Part shown: one piece after another, positions 1 through 12,125 of the stretch | How the letters are laid out: each line of letters opens with the position of its first letter | Numbering within the stretch: the stretch's first letter is position 1 | Assembly: GCA_038030265.1 (NCBI GenBank) | Contig: CM075940.1 | Location: 806,001 to 870,000, forward strand | Origin: Corythucha ciliata | Lineage: Eukaryota > Arthropoda > Insecta > Hemiptera > Tingidae | Direction of reading: 5' to 3' | DNA length: 64,000 nt | The notes under the pieces: generated by a model | What the model saw: only the letters and a program-made list of their open reading frames with translations | Databases searched by the model: none | Told to the model about the DNA's origin: nothing | Position numbers and translations under genes: made by a program

Positions 1-237
1 ATGTTACTATGACACAATGTTAGAATCACAAATTTTACTATATTTAAGACTTAGCATCAGACTTGGCAGGTATTACACGTAGCATCACAGGTTCATTTCC
101 TTAAACAACAAATTGGTATATGTTTTATACGAGTTCCAATCGCACCAAGAGAAATCGACACCTTGTTAGAGCTATAGAATTTAAAACGACTCAAGTGAGA
201 TTTGGTGGAAATTCAATGAACCGAATGGTTCTGGTAA

Positions 238-2832
238 CTAACTAATTAGTTGTTCGCTGGGTTCCTTGTCATGCAGCGAAGCTTCGATAGAAACTTCTTG
301 CATGCGTTCGCGGGTGGGTTTCTTCAAACGATTTCCTGATCTTATTTTCTTACGAACAAATTTTCGCTGAGGATCAATTTTTTTGTTCACGTTCAACTTT
401 TCGCGGCTCTTGAATACAGAAGAATGAGAGCTGGTGCGAGCAGCATTTATTACGGGAATAGCACTTTTGAGTATTTTCCGAAAGGTGAGTATCTCTTCGT
501 CATTCTGGATGTAGTTAATTATAGAATAGAAGGTCTCTTCGACTGACTTCCTAATGTTGTTTCTCAGCTTCTGTGGCAAAACACTTCCTGTCGATAAGAG
601 CTCTAGTCTCGGGGTTTTCACGTTCTTCGTCGATGAGAAGGACCTGAAAAATGCAGAATCGAATGGATGACGTTAGAAGAATCTCCATCAAGTAACGACT
701 CTATGCAATAATTCAAATAAAAAAACTGATTCTAATGGTTAGCCTATCATCAGTAACAATGCATGGCAGAAAAATACCTGGTCCTGAGAGTTGAATGTGG
801 AAATCTCATTCTGGGGCTCCAGCTCATCTTGCCAAATGTGCACGTCATTTTCATTGAAAAAATCGTTGAAGTCGTTGTTGGGACTGGCAGCCTGACCCTC
901 AGTTTCTTCAATCACATTTGACGAGACTTGGAGGTTGATTCCTTCATTCATCTGAGGTTGTTTTTTTTTAAACTGGCAGGTGAGGTGAATATGTTTGCAC
1001 ATACTTGATTTGATGCAGAAATCGATGCATGTACATGTGAACTTGTGGATGCACGCTTCACAGTGCAGGCAGGATATAGCGCAAGAGCACCATGGATCTA
1101 CCAATGTGACTGTATACTGATCTCGAGAGTTTGATGAAAAAACTGTCCAGGAATCATTCGACGAGGGTAAAACTTTGTCCATGGACATCGAAAGAGCTGT
1201 GGTGTGTCGTTTCCTCAGCTCACGCAATTTGTAGGATCATTTTCCTTTTTCCAAAACCAGCAGTCGGTCGAAAACTTTCCGATTGACAAGTCTAGTCAAG
1301 GCGTGAATTGTCACATCCAAACGCTTCACTTTTTTCCCTCTCAAATAAATGTGCTTGAGGGCACCATGCAGCCTCTCCAAATGCATATTTGTGTTGATAC
1401 CAGCGAACTTTCGATGACAATAAGCCCACTGCATGAAGTTCTTAGAATAATTTTCTTTGAAATAGAGGCCAAAATTGTGGGTGTCATCATCTTCACATAA
1501 ACGCTGTACGATGGAGGTTAAATTTTTTTTGAAGGCTTGCTCATCAGTTTCTGTGAGCAAGGTGTATACCCGGTCATAAGTCTCATTGCGCTTTGCTTCT
1601 GAACGAACGGTGGCATGTAATTTCTTCTGCCAAGCCCTGACCACATGCCACGTACAGAACAAGTGATAAGTGCAGTTGCCCATGACATTACTCCAGGCGT
1701 TATAGAAAGTTTCAGCCATGTCCGACATGAAGGTTTTGGCGTTGATCGTTCCTGTTTTTACTTTAATGCTATTTCAAAAAACTTCTATTCCCAAGTGATC
1801 GTTTCGATTAGAAATGAAAAATGCTGCTGGGAAACCTTGCATTAGGTCGTCCAATACGAGCACGGTGGTGAGTTCATAACCGTAGTTGTTGGTTCCATGA
1901 GTAGAATCCATACAGACGCATCCATTTTCCCCATATTTCTTCAGGACCTCCTCTTGGCTTTTGGTCATTATCCCTATGAGAAAATCTTCCTTCTTCATTT
2001 GGGAATACTGAGGAGCAATCTGACGCTTTGGCTTGTACACAATAACACACGAGTCTTCTCCATGAGCCTGTTCTTTTTCTACCCAAGCCTCGACACTAGT
2101 TGAATCGTCGGAGTGTAGCTTGTACTCATTATCCAAAGAGAACTCCATGATAATGTTCCGCAAGTCTTGCAAGGTGATGAGGTGACTACGCTCAAGCTCT
2201 TTATTCCCATTAAAATTGCGCTGAATATCATCGAGGATGTCACCAAGAGGAACTTTAGCACAGATTTGTGCGGCAATTTCTCTCTTTTTGGGAGACGGGA
2301 TGGGCAAGTGTTTCAGCTCAGTTCTATGACCAAAGTTTGTTCCACAGAAATCCACGAGGACAGCCCCATCATGTAACAAGGTTTTGGTAGTAATTCTGGC
2401 CGAACAATGATTTTTTGATTTGCACGAACCTTGAGTTTTAGGCTCTCTCTTTCGTTTCTCTGGGGGAACGCGGCTGATGTTCGGTTGACCAGATCGATTG
2501 CATCGGTAGTAGCTCACTGTTCGGTCAGATGACTTCTTTTGGACACTTACCTTCACAAACTTCGCATTAGACGTGGTTTCAACAGTGCGTAACCACGTCT
2601 TGAATTCCTCGAGCGAGTTAAATTTCAAACTCTCATGAACAACGTTCACATCGTGAGTTTCCCGTATGTGGCGGTCAAATTCCTGATTGTTGGGTAGACA
2701 TTTCTTGCACATCCCACAAACCATTTTCGGGTCATCGCGAGATTCCCGGGGGCGATTTGGGTGAAATTTGTTGAGATGCCTTCGAAGGCTATCTCTACTC
2801 CCCAACACCGAAACACAGAACTGACAGTTCAT
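238..2832 (-). pseudogene. MULE (Mutator-like) transposase, two in-frame TGA stops
   Basis: Read right to left. Two N-terminal C2H2 fingers (CQFC...H...H, then CGMC...H...H) are followed by a Cys/His block resembling the FAR1/WRKY-GCM fold. Next comes the MULE catalytic core: first Asp in CMDSTHG, second Asp in FMSDMAE, the CTWH insertion, and Glu in HLERLHGAL. A SWIM-type zinc finger (CSC...CKHIH, about 1000-1090) and a basic tail (238-621) follow. The protein would excise and reinsert its element in the nucleus. TGA codons at 1774-1776 and 1237-1239 break the frame, yet the same phase continues across both, so these are point nonsense changes. A GT at about 777 and a TTTTCAG ending at 644 suggest an intron before the last exon, but the phases do not match simply. 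I could not place terminal inverted repeats. The family call is secure; function is lost. Confidence 0.85.
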
Positions 2833-3543
2833 AATTACATAGGTAATTATTCACAAAATTAGAAAGCAAATACACGACTAGAAAAAACAGATTGACGACT
2901 AGAGAAGCGATAAAAACTTGCTATAGATAAGGATGATAACGCTGGAGAGACACCTAGCGCTATCCCGCACCTGGCGGACGTGAGACACACTGAGCCCGGT
3001 ACTGGCGCTAAGGTCGAGTGTCCTTCTCAAACGGGTGGTGGGTGGTTAGGTGGTGGGTGGTTCAACTCCGTTGCCGCCCTCCAACGACGACTTGCGCGTG
3101 AGAACTCTCGAACGACGACAAGTGGGTGGTGATGGGTTGAATCGAAAAGTCTCTCTTTCAACCGTTGAAACTGCCCTTCGGCCCCCTTCGCAAAGGAATG
3201 CACACGTGCGCACACCCCTCGTCCACCAACAAATAAACAAACGCACGAAGTTCAACTCCGCGTCCCTCCTCGACCAAAACTTTCTCCGCACCAAATGCCC
3301 GATTTTAAAGAAATAGGAAGCGAAAGCGTCACCCCTCACTTCGCCACTCACCGACTTCTCGGGAATTCTATTCGCTCCCACGACTTTTCGCGAGCTTCGC
3401 CCACCGGCAATTAAAAGAAAATAACAAAACCAATAATCCGCCCTCCGGCGCAAATAAAAGGAATTCGCCCTCTGGCACAATTAAAGTCATAAACCGCACG
3501 ATCCTCCGACCAGTTTATTAACTTCACGATCCACCGACCAATT
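2833..3543. other. Intergenic, no recognisable gene; probable LTR-element leader in its right part
   Basis: The open frames here show no domain and have a biased, repetitive composition (for example alternating GGTGG near 3030-3060). If the primer-binding site at 3545-3563 is real, the part just left of it would be the untranslated leader and truncated gag start of a minus-strand LTR element. No gag motif is visible. Confidence 0.4.
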
Positions 3544-3733
3544 CGTTCGAATCCCACTTCTGAATTAATGTTGGAAACTGGAACCCGAGGAAATAAATAA
3601 AAAAGAAATAAAGAAAAGTTTGAGTACTGGAGTCCTTTTATTGAAAGAAAGAAAACGACACGACTGTCACGCACGACTGCTCTCGGGAACATCCAAATCC
3701 CAACTGTCTAGTCTAGTCTTACTAACTGAGAAC
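3544..3733 (-). repeat. Remnant of a 5' LTR with tRNA-like primer-binding site
   Basis: On the minus strand a stretch ending CCAACA is followed, after a few diverged bases, by TCAGAAGTGGGATTCGAACG (3544-3563 on plus). That resembles the complement of a tRNA 3' arm, the usual retroviral or LTR-element primer site, although the leading TGG has decayed. A CAATAAAAGG polyadenylation-like signal lies at about 3640. The remainder of this LTR would continue at 12922 to about 13005, because the hAT element starting at 3734 interrupts it. This is inferred from layout; no second LTR copy is in the window. Confidence 0.4.
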
Positions 3734-4768
3734 TAGTGATGGGGAAAAATAACTGGAACTGTTATTTAATAACAGTTACTAACTCACCTATACTCGGAAC
3801 AGTTATTGTTCCTAGTTATCGAGTATGCTTTAACCAACGCTTTAACAGTTGCATATCTATAACCTTCAGCCAACCTTTAGGAATTGGAACGCAGGTTTCT
3901 TCCCCTGTTCCAGTTCCAAAGAAGACTTCCAACTGTTCCCAGTAAATATAGCTGCGGCGAACGTTTAACTAGCAGCATAGTTATAGTTTGTCAAGTTTCT
4001 AATGAACAGGAAGGCCAACAATTTCAGATGGTTTTGTTTTGAGAACATGTGATTACAAAACAAACTGGTGGATTAACTTGTCAAGTAAGCTCATTCGAAT
4101 TTTATTGATTAGAATAAATAGAAAAATTAACAAATAATAACTTGCACTATTTTCTTTAATTATTTCACTGATGGCATGAAGGCATTATAAACAAAAATAA
4201 CTATAATTTTCTAAGGAAATCCGTATTTACTTTCGTACACATTTTTGAAATTAAGCCATGTTTAACACTCTGACCGGATCATATGCGCCTTCGGCATGTG
4301 AGTAATATATTTTCGCGGCTTGGGGTGGTATAAAAACCAATAATGATTTTCTTTGAAAATAATCGTCACTTTCAATTATAAAGCATGCATATCCATCGAA
4401 GAAAATGTTTTTTTATAAAAAAAAAGTGTACGTTCCTAGTTTAATCGGTCGTCAAGTCGCTCTTTGAGATGTTTCAAAGTTCGTTTTACTCTCTTTAAAA
4501 CAATGGCATTTTCCTGTTTTGTTTCAAATTATTCCGAAACAAAATTTCTAGCGGGCTGAACAAGCGAACACGATGCCTCAACAAAAAATAAAACACCCCA
4601 AGCCAATGCATCACTTCAGAGGGAATGTTGATTTGGTGTCACGCAACGTTTAAATTCATTACAAAAATAAAATTATTTGCAATAATTAAATTTATAGTTA
4701 ACGATTTAAAATGAATAAATTAACCTTATTTTCATGCTCTCTGGAGTCGAAACTTCAGAGAAAAAGCT

Positions 4769-4800
4769 TGATTTATGATCATTCCTTTGATCATAAATCA
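4769..4800. repeat. Perfect 13-bp hairpin
   Basis: TGATTTATGATCA and its exact reverse complement are separated by six bases. It lies between the left end of the hAT element and the 3' end of its transposase, so it could be a fold in the transcript or a tiny relic. No function is claimed. Confidence 0.7.
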
Positions 4801-4959
4801 AAGGAAAGCACGATGCGGTGGAACACAAATTTTTATTGAGTATACCAACATGAATTCGACGAAAATTAAAATAATAAAAAATTCTCTCCAGGTAGAGTAA
4901 ACAATAATCAACAGTTGTTAAAGGTGAACAGGGTGAAAATTAATAAAATCAAGCACTAA

Positions 4960-6638
4960 TCAATCAACGGGGGAACAATATTTGATGTTTGAATTCAAAA
5001 AAACAAGTTGTTTCACTTTTTCGGCGCTAAGCCTACTACGTCTTTCGTTCAAAATATTCCCGGATTTGGAAAAAATTCGTTCACATGGAACCGAAGTAGC
5101 GAGAGCGCAACTTTTTAGTCGCACAATTTTTGAGAGGTTAAGATACAAGTAAGAATTGGCTTTCCACCATTCTAATGGATTCTGTTCAATAGGAACGGAA
5201 TCACTTTCCAGAAATCGCTGCACCTCCATAACTGCTCTCACATGAGCCGATCCTTTCGGTACTTGCTGCCTCATTTTGTCCTGAAGAGGTTTCCAAATCG
5301 ACAAGACTGGCTGATCCTTACTGTTTGAGGCGCTGCTGTTGGATTGCGTGGACTTGGCCTCTTCGTCCGTTCTTAAGAGGTCTTCGATGAGAGCGATGAC
5401 GGACTTTTTAACTTTTTCTTTTGCGTCTTATATACTTACTAATCCGAGTTATTAAATGGAAATAACTTGAATCTTGGATCGAGAAATGTGCATAAAGCAA
5501 GGGTATTGCTATATTCCACATTCCCCATCCGAGATTTAAGCCCACTCTTCAGTTTCTCCAAGACGTCGACACATACATAATTAAAAGAGCTATTGGTCAG
5601 ACTATCGCAGACATTAAGGAGGCCAGAGGTCAACACAATTACGAGTGACGCTGAGCAATATTTCTCGCCGCTTAAGGCCTTTGTGGCCTCTTCGAACGGT
5701 CTGAGCGCGCGACATAAATCCTTTAAAACGGACCAGTCTTCGGCTGTAAGGATGGGAAGATCCGCGTCGATGGTGGCAACCGTGGACCGAATAACTTCCT
5801 CCAGCTCAATGAATCTTTCTATCATATAAAATGTGCTGTTCCACCTAGTGGAGACATCTTGAACCAGTTTCTTTGGCGTCAATCCTTGTAAATTTTGATT
5901 TTTGATTAATTTTTGATTGGCTACTGTGCTCCTTCGAAAATGAGCGACGATGCCCCTGACCTTCTCAATAAGTAGTGCAACTGGTTTAATGCTATCATTA
6001 AGAATCAGATTGATGTTGTGGCCGCAACACCCTAAGTGCTTCCATTTTAAATTGTCCACCAGGGCTTTCTTAATGTTGCTGGCGTTGTCGGATACGGCGA
6101 TCAGAATTTTTCCACCAATTCCCCACTCGTCTGTTACATTTTTTAGCCGCGAGGCCAAATTTTCGGCAGTGTGGCGTTCCTGGAATGATTCACAGCACAG
6201 TAGGATGGAATGCATGTCGAACGACTCATCGATGAAATGCATTGTCAAGGCAATGAAGCTGTCGTTATTGATCGACGTCCAGCAGTCTGTTGTCACACAG
6301 CAGCTGGAAGCAGTTTTTGCCATGGATTTTGCTTCCATTAGACAATTTTCGAAAGCGGCCGGAATGAGAGTTTTCGATATTTTTTTCCGGTCAGGTAGCT
6401 CGTAATTCGGGTTTAAGATTTTCACAAATTGGGTGAAGCCTTCGTCATTAACGACGGAAAATGGTTGGAGGTCTTTAATGAAAAGTTGTAAAAGGGACCG
6501 GTCTATTTGTTTTCTCTTACTGACTGTTATTTTCTTAGGGAGGAAAGCTGTAATATTCTGTTGGATTGGAGAAGGTCTGGAAGCTGTAGAAGGCAGATTG
6601 ATCGTAGCATTCGGAATTGCATTCGACGAGGACGGCAT
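4960..6638 (-). pseudogene. hAT transposase body (ZBED-like) with C-terminal dimerisation domain
   Basis: The main open segment 6638-5439 (399 residues) has hAT motifs in order: TTDCWTS with the first Asp, SDNASNI with the second Asp, CCGHNINL, and DVSTRWNSTF. After a break at about 5440, where phase is lost, the frame recovers as a linker and then the dimerisation segment 5304-4960 (CERIFSKSGNILNERRSRLS, containing the catalytic-type Glu). Such proteins bind the element ends, cut by hairpin formation and multimerise through this C-terminus. The BED finger is on a separate exon upstream (8148-7939). The break between the two segments makes it non-functional unless rescued by splicing that I cannot recognise. 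Confidence 0.85.
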
Positions 6639-6784
6639 CGACGAAGTCGAAGGAGGCGGCGAATTGGGAGAATCGACATTTTCATCTACGTTTTCACGCT
6701 CCTGAACAATATTGACAAAATAAAATTGTTAAATTAGTTTTTGGGAATTGTATTGCATCCAAACAGACCATGGCTTCGATCTTA

Positions 6785-7885
6785 GTGTCTCGGATTTTAA
6801 GAAAATTAGTGTGTTCATCTGAGTTGACATGAAAATAATTCGTGCCAAATTATTTCATATGTAAATAAAAATTGACTGAGTTATCAACATACCTAAAACG
6901 GACGTTTTAGGCAACATGTTAGCACTCTTTTAACGACGTGTTCGGTCCTAATAAAGCTAGAAAAATGGACCAGCGCTCATTTTAAAGGTAATTAAATTTG
7001 CTAAAATTTTTCCTGTACAAAAAAAAAAAGTTTCTCAATTTTTTTTTGTTCCTTATTCATGATTTTGACAGCATGCCACCAATGTTATTTAGATGAAATT
7101 TTAAACTCAAATAAAACTAAAAAACGCTGCGAATTATCGAACAATGCCTTATTATTTCGACTGTTTATGGGTTTATTATTCATGGATGTAGTCAAATCCG
7201 GCTTGAAATTACATGAAAATCGACACCCCACACCCCTATAATCCCAAATCCTTTGAAAATCCCCATTTTCGACCCGCTTTTGGCCCATAAAACCCCAGGG
7301 AGTTATTTGATCAAACTGATCAGATGTTAGGACCAACTAGACCCCAAATGGAGTCTATGTGCGAAAGAACGAGTTTTTTCGAGCAATCCTAGGGCAAGAT
7401 ATGGCCCGGACGGCGGACGGACATTTTTTTTTTTTTTTCAGATTTGGATTCTACGCACTTTGAAACGTAGAACTACAAATTTTGAGGGGGGGTCAAAAAT
7501 TTTTTTTTTTCGATACGATTACGAAGACTTATTATTGAGAAATAATAAGTCAAAATGGAGAAACATTTTTCATTTTTGTTATTTAGGTATTTTTTTTTTT
7601 CTGGAAAAAAGTTGTAGCGAATTTAATTATTCTTGAATGAGCGCTGGTCCATTTTTCTAGATTAATTAGGACCGGGGATGTCGTTAAAATGTTGCCTAAA
7701 ACGTCCATTTTAAGCATGTTGATATCTCAGCCAATTTTCCTTTTTAACCGACTTCGAAAAAGAAAAAGAGGTTTTCAATTAGACCTGTTTGTGTGTTTTT
7801 ATATCAAATAATTTGGCACGAATTAGTTTCATGTCAATTCAAATGAACACACGAATTTTCATAAAAATCGACCGCCCGAGGTCCA
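6785..7885. mobile_element. About 1.1-kb inverted-repeat (foldback/MITE-like) element
   Basis: The left arm (about 6785-7020) and right arm (about 7605-7885) are diverged reverse complements. Shared blocks include AAAAATGGACCAGCGCTCAT, GGACGTTTTAGGCAACAT and AATTCGTGCCAAATTATTT. The roughly 600-bp middle carries no coding capacity that I recognise. It sits between the BED exon and the catalytic exon of the surrounding hAT transposase, so it expanded that intron. I found no clean target duplication. Confidence 0.7.
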
Positions 7886-7938
7886 ACGCTTGGTAATTTT
7901 GGCGTAGAATGTGAATGACCTACCAGTGAAACAATTTA

Positions 7939-8148
7939 TCATGATATTTTACTTACTCTACTTGCCGACACAGAAGAGGAAGGCCGAAAAATGAGAACGG
8001 AGTGTTTCTTCTCTAAATGCTTTTTTAAATTATAGAGTGAAGATTTGTACGAAAATTTGCCTTTACAAATATCGTAGGTTGCATAAACTTCATCGATCGT
8101 TGAAAAGTGATCCCAAATCGGGCTTACTTTTCTTTTGTTCGGGCTCAT
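7939..8148 (-). pseudogene. BED zinc-finger exon of the hAT transposase, first Cys lost
   Basis: A 69-residue exon starts with an ATG near 8148. It has the BED layout: aromatic SPIWDHF, then a Cys-x2-Cys site, then HLEKKH. The first Cys of the pair is replaced by Tyr (ATYDIC), which should destroy zinc binding. BED fingers direct hAT transposases to their end repeats. It lies about 1.3 kb upstream of the catalytic exon on the same strand, separated by the inverted-repeat element. It runs into AGTAAG at its 3' end, a plausible donor region. Confidence 0.75.
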
Positions 8149-8672
8149 AATATTACGGGTGATTAAAAATTACACAGGCTGAGGCAAAAACGACGCGCTC
8201 GAACGAAAAATAAAATGAGGTCCTTCAAACCCTTCAAAAAGGGAAGCGAAAGAACCAAAATAGAAAAACTGCTGATGCAGTTAGCATTTCAGCGGTATGC
8301 TCCGCTCCGCATTTTGAAATTGAAAGAAGTCTCTCTCTCGCAACTCTCACCCTCACCCGCACGCTATACGTTCTTGTGCTCTCTTACGACCGTTCTCATT
8401 TTCAGAATTTTCATGATTATTTTTTTTATTTTTCATTTTTTTACTACGCTCTAAAGCAACCGACGAATCTGAACAATCCAGCTATTTCGAACCAGTATAA
8501 CTGATTTCTGCCTTCTAAACAAATAATCAAAATCTAGTCTAGTCTAGTGTTATAGCTTGACAATGGATTATGAAGGTCCTTAATTCCAGATTTGTAGTTT
8601 CAAGAACACGCAAGAAAAAATACTCGATTTACCATTTCATTCGTTCCGTTACTTATTTGTTGAGCAACATAG
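8149..8672. other. 5' flank of the hAT transposase, no gene recognised
   Basis: This is AT-rich sequence upstream of the BED exon and within the hAT element. The open frames have no domain. It may hold the transposase promoter, but I cannot point to a specific motif. Confidence 0.4.
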
Positions 8673-8674
8673 TA

Positions 8675-8825
8675 GGGGTATTCACAATCTTTGTTATAAT
8701 ATGTTAAATCGAATTGTTAATTCGCTGTCTCCGAAGTTTTCCTTCCCTCCTCACCCATCTCGTTACACAAATAATAACACGTTAAGCATGCTAAATAAGA
8801 AGTTAACAGAGATTGTGAATACCCC
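8675..8825. mobile_element. 151-bp MITE with TA target duplication
   Basis: The ends GGGGTATTCACAATCT and AGATTGTGAATACCCC are reverse complements and are flanked by TA on both sides (8673-8674 and 8826-8827). The TA duplication fits a Tc1/mariner/pogo-type non-autonomous element. No coding sequence is present. Confidence 0.8.
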
Positions 8826-9449
8826 TAATATGTATTTTAATAAAAATATGTAAGGTCGATCGGGGTTATTGGGCCCTCTTTTTATGAACCAACAACAATA
8901 AAAATTGGGAAAATGTCCATTAAAGTTTTGTTTTTAGAATTTTCGGAAAACTTTTTTTTTGTGGAGGTGGAGTTCAACCCACCCCCCTCCTGATGCCATT
9001 GCAAAAAGTTTGATTTTCCAAGTCCCAGTATTTTAATTACCTCTTTATTTTTTTTAATTGCAGGGGGGCCCAGTTGCCCCAGAAAATTGGGGTGAATGGG
9101 CCACTCCCATCATTTTGAGGGAGGTTTTCTTGATTTCTTGTAAGGGGCATGTGGGCCTGTTGGTATGAAAGGCCTAGTTTCTCGAACCATCATTCTTTTT
9201 TTTATAAAAAAAAAATACGTATCTTGTATACCACGATGTAGAGAAATGCAAAACGTTGTTGAATGTCAGAGGGAAGAAAATACAGAATAGTATTTGCAAA
9301 AAAAATCAGTCTTATATTGTATGTATCATAAACGAACAGATTAAGTACTTTGGTCCCTTTCTCAAATCGAAACAGCTAATTCCACGGGCATTCTTTGTCT
9401 TTGAACTTAAAAATGAAAAATAATACTTCAAAAACCACTGTAAAAAACC

Positions 9450-11728
9450 TCAAAAAATGTTGGACAAATCGGTTAAGTCATCAGAAAAACTGATCATGTC
9501 TTTGAATCGATTGGTATTGCACGTATTTAATGATTTAGAAAGCTTCCGAATAACGTCGCTTGACCGGATGAAATATGACTCATCGTCACTCTCGATGAAT
9601 TTCCAAGTTTGGTTGTGGCGTTTTAGGAATAATCCCATGAAACCGCCATGGAGTACTTCTGTTATTCTGGCAGCGTACAGCCTGAACGATGCGTCGGTTT
9701 TCCCGAAAACTCTCACGATGCAGTAGTCGCCTTGTGCCGGGCGAGAGTCTTTCTTTTCCTCTTCTTCGGAAAAACTTAATTCGCCATCAGATTCATCGCT
9801 GTAAGAGACGGATCCGCTCTCGTCACTCTCAGATTCTGGGATTGGAGCCTTTTTCTTTCTCTTCTTTGCGAGTCCCTTTGCTTCCTCTCTTTTCTGTTTT
9901 TTTGCCAATCGGCTCTGCTGCCTTTCAATTTTCATTTTTTCCTTTTCCGCCTTCTCTTTGTCCTCCTTTTCTTTTTTTTTCTAGGAATTCCTCAGAAGTG
10001 ATGACTTCACAATTAGTTACAACCCTTCGACGTTGGCGTTGGGTTGGGGAGCTTGAGATTTTCACCATATCCAAGAGTAAATCCTCGAAGGTCTTTCTAG
10101 GAACTGAACCACTGCTGCTGGTTGATGGGGCGCTGATTTCGAGAGGCGGATTTGATGGTTGAGAAATTTCTTCATTCGGGTGGGGCACATTTTCGTGAAT
10201 TTCGACGGGTGGTGGATTGGTGTTGATCTGGGGCTGCCTGGATGGTTCTGCGGCGGCGTCTTCATTGTTTTGCAGATTAGGAGTGGCTTCAGAGGGTGGG
10301 CGTCCTTGAGGCAAATGCTGAGATTTATATTTTCTCAAATCTTCGGGTTTGAAAACACTCTCTGAAATTTTGTCACGATTGGGACCATTCCGTGCTCCAT
10401 CATATATCCCAGTGGCGGCGAATCCACTAATCAAGTTGATTTTTTGTTGCCCGTCGTTCAGCAGGCGAGTAATGATGGAGACGAATTCTGCTTTGGGAAT
10501 TTTTTTCCTCGGATGCTGTCGTTGCCACTTGCTCAGCTCTTGGTCCCATTTCACCTTCAAACTTTTGAAGACGGCCACGTCCAATGGCTGTAGGAGATGT
10601 GTGGTATGTGGAGGAAGCTTCATAATTGTCACTTGGTTTTCTTGGGCAGCCTTTATAAGGTCGGTGGAAATGTGGGTGACATGCCCGTCGTAAATGAGGA
10701 GGACTGGTCGGGCTTCTCCAATGTTCGGTACGAAAACCTTGGTGGATAAATATAAAAATAAACATAAGTAAAATAAATAAACATAAATAATACTAAATAA
10801 AACCTTGGTAAACCAGTTGAAAAATAACGTGGTCTCCATCCACCCTCGCTCAGAAGCGGCAACTGCAGTTTGGGTGATCTCATTTGCGAACTAGTTCTCC
10901 ATAACGAATTTCCCTTTAAACACGCAGAGGGCAGGCAACATCGTTCCGTCCGCGGCCCCACAAATGAGGACTGTGGTGTTTTCCCGGCCCGAAGCACTCG
11001 TTTTTCGTTGTGATTTCGCGCCAACAGATCCAACTATTTTAGTTTTAGATGGGTCGTGACAGAAAGCCGTTTCGTCGCAATTATAAATTTGACCCGGTTT
11101 GCCCTCGAGATGTAACGCTTTCATGATTTCAGTGAGCGTGTCGAAGTAGTTGTAAATTACCCAGGGATTCGTCTGGTCGCTTCGAATATGTTCGATGCTT
11201 TGCGGTTTTTTTAAACTCAATCCGTTTCTCCTCTTGAAGTTTAGGAACCAGTCGTGGCCTGGGCGCCCATTTGGGAACCGGGTTTTCAGATTGTTTTGGT
11301 GAATATAATTTTCGACCAGTTGAAGAACTTCTGGTTTCGAGAGCCCAAACCCATTCCGCTCCATCACCTTCGAATTAAATTGATATTTTTTATGGTGTTA
11401 CTCGCGGAGACCGAAGAGAGGGGTCACCCTCACTACTATTTCAAGTAATTACCTTCAAGCACGACGCGATTTCTTCTTCTTCCTTGGCTGTGAGGTACGA
11501 ATTCACTCCTCCCCCGCCATAGCCATCCCCTGCTCTCTTGCCCTTCCCTCTGGTGCCTCGAACATAATGCTTCAGAGTGGACCGGGGGATATGGTAATGC
11601 AGAGCCGCTCCTCTTGTGGTCCTGTTACCATTCTTGACATCGTCGATCGCATGTTGTAGATCCTCGGAAGTGTAATTATTGAGCCCTCCGGGCCCTCTTG
11701 CGGTCTTTCGAACGTATGTCCTCACCAT
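9450..11728 (-). pseudogene. pogo/Tigger-like DDE transposase, one TAG stop and a frameshift
   Basis: The N-terminal exon (11728-11441) is a Psq/CENP-B-type helix-turn-helix. Splicing at AAG/GTAATT to about 11360 leads to the CENP-B-type second domain and the catalytic core: first Asp in YNCDETAF, second Asp in LIYDGHVTH, and a third acidic site in PLDVAVF. A TAG at 10891-10893 interrupts the core without changing phase. A 66-bp AT-rich stretch (10738-10803) interrupts it further on. The Pro/Ser-rich tail then shifts frame at about 9930 into an acidic and basic domain ending at 9450, which is commonly seen at the end of such insect proteins. Family certain, function lost. Confidence 0.85.
10738..10803 (-). 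other. 66-bp intron-like insertion bounded by a duplicated AG|GT site
   Basis: The 11-bp string AAAACCTTGGT (plus strand) occurs at 10733-10743 and 10799-10809, with AT-rich filler between. Read on minus, each copy contains CCAAG|GTTTT, so the insert starts with GT, ends with AG and is divisible by three. It lies between two conserved segments of the pogo transposase and encodes only a hydrophobic, unrelated peptide. It could be an intron or an in-frame insertion. Confidence 0.65.
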
Positions 11729-12125
11729 ATCCTACAACAGGTTACTCAAGTTACCTTGCAACTTTTCACCATGTTTGGCTCATTATTAATCATTATTTTA
11801 GGTTTGTTCCAACTAGCCAGAGAACTGAGTTCTTTCAGTTCTGGAACTAAATTGTCGTGCGCAGATGCCAAGAAAAAGTTCGAATTTGGTAATGCGCAGG
11901 CGCGAGAACTCTCAGAGAACGGTTCTCGTGGCGTGTTGGAACAAGCCTCTTATTATAATGGTGACTGTTTTCTGATGCGGGGCAAATGGGCCTTGAGAGG
12001 GGTAAATGGGCCTTGAGAGGGGCAACTGGGTCCATGAGGAGGAAGGAGAGGGCCCTGTTACCCCAGATGGTGGACCCAATTACCCCATTTCCCCCAATGC
12101 GGTTGGAGGTAACTGGACCACCCCC

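Larger units (their letters stand above)
8866..12125 (-). mobile_element. pogo/Tigger-like transposon nested in the hAT element (ends approximate)
   Basis: Related GC-rich motifs lie near both sides of the transposase. GGGGTTATTGGGCCC is at about 8869 and AATTACCCCATTT, in reverse-complement relation, at about 12076. Similar GGGCAACTGGG/TGCCCC variants lie just inside each end. These look like degenerate terminal and subterminal repeats of a Tigger-type element. I could not fix the exact TA-flanked ends, so the coordinates are estimates. The transposase sits between them on minus. Confidence 0.55.

Noticed and set aside
3046..3480. Long minus-strand open frame of 144 codons
   Set aside because: Arg- and Ser-rich with no domain, and overlapped by open frames on both strands. 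It fits a biased leader region better than a gene.
9689..10162. Plus-strand open frame of 157 codons
   Set aside because: It is the antisense shadow of the pogo transposase tail; its Ser/Phe/Pro richness mirrors the Glu/Lys/Gly codons of the real frame.
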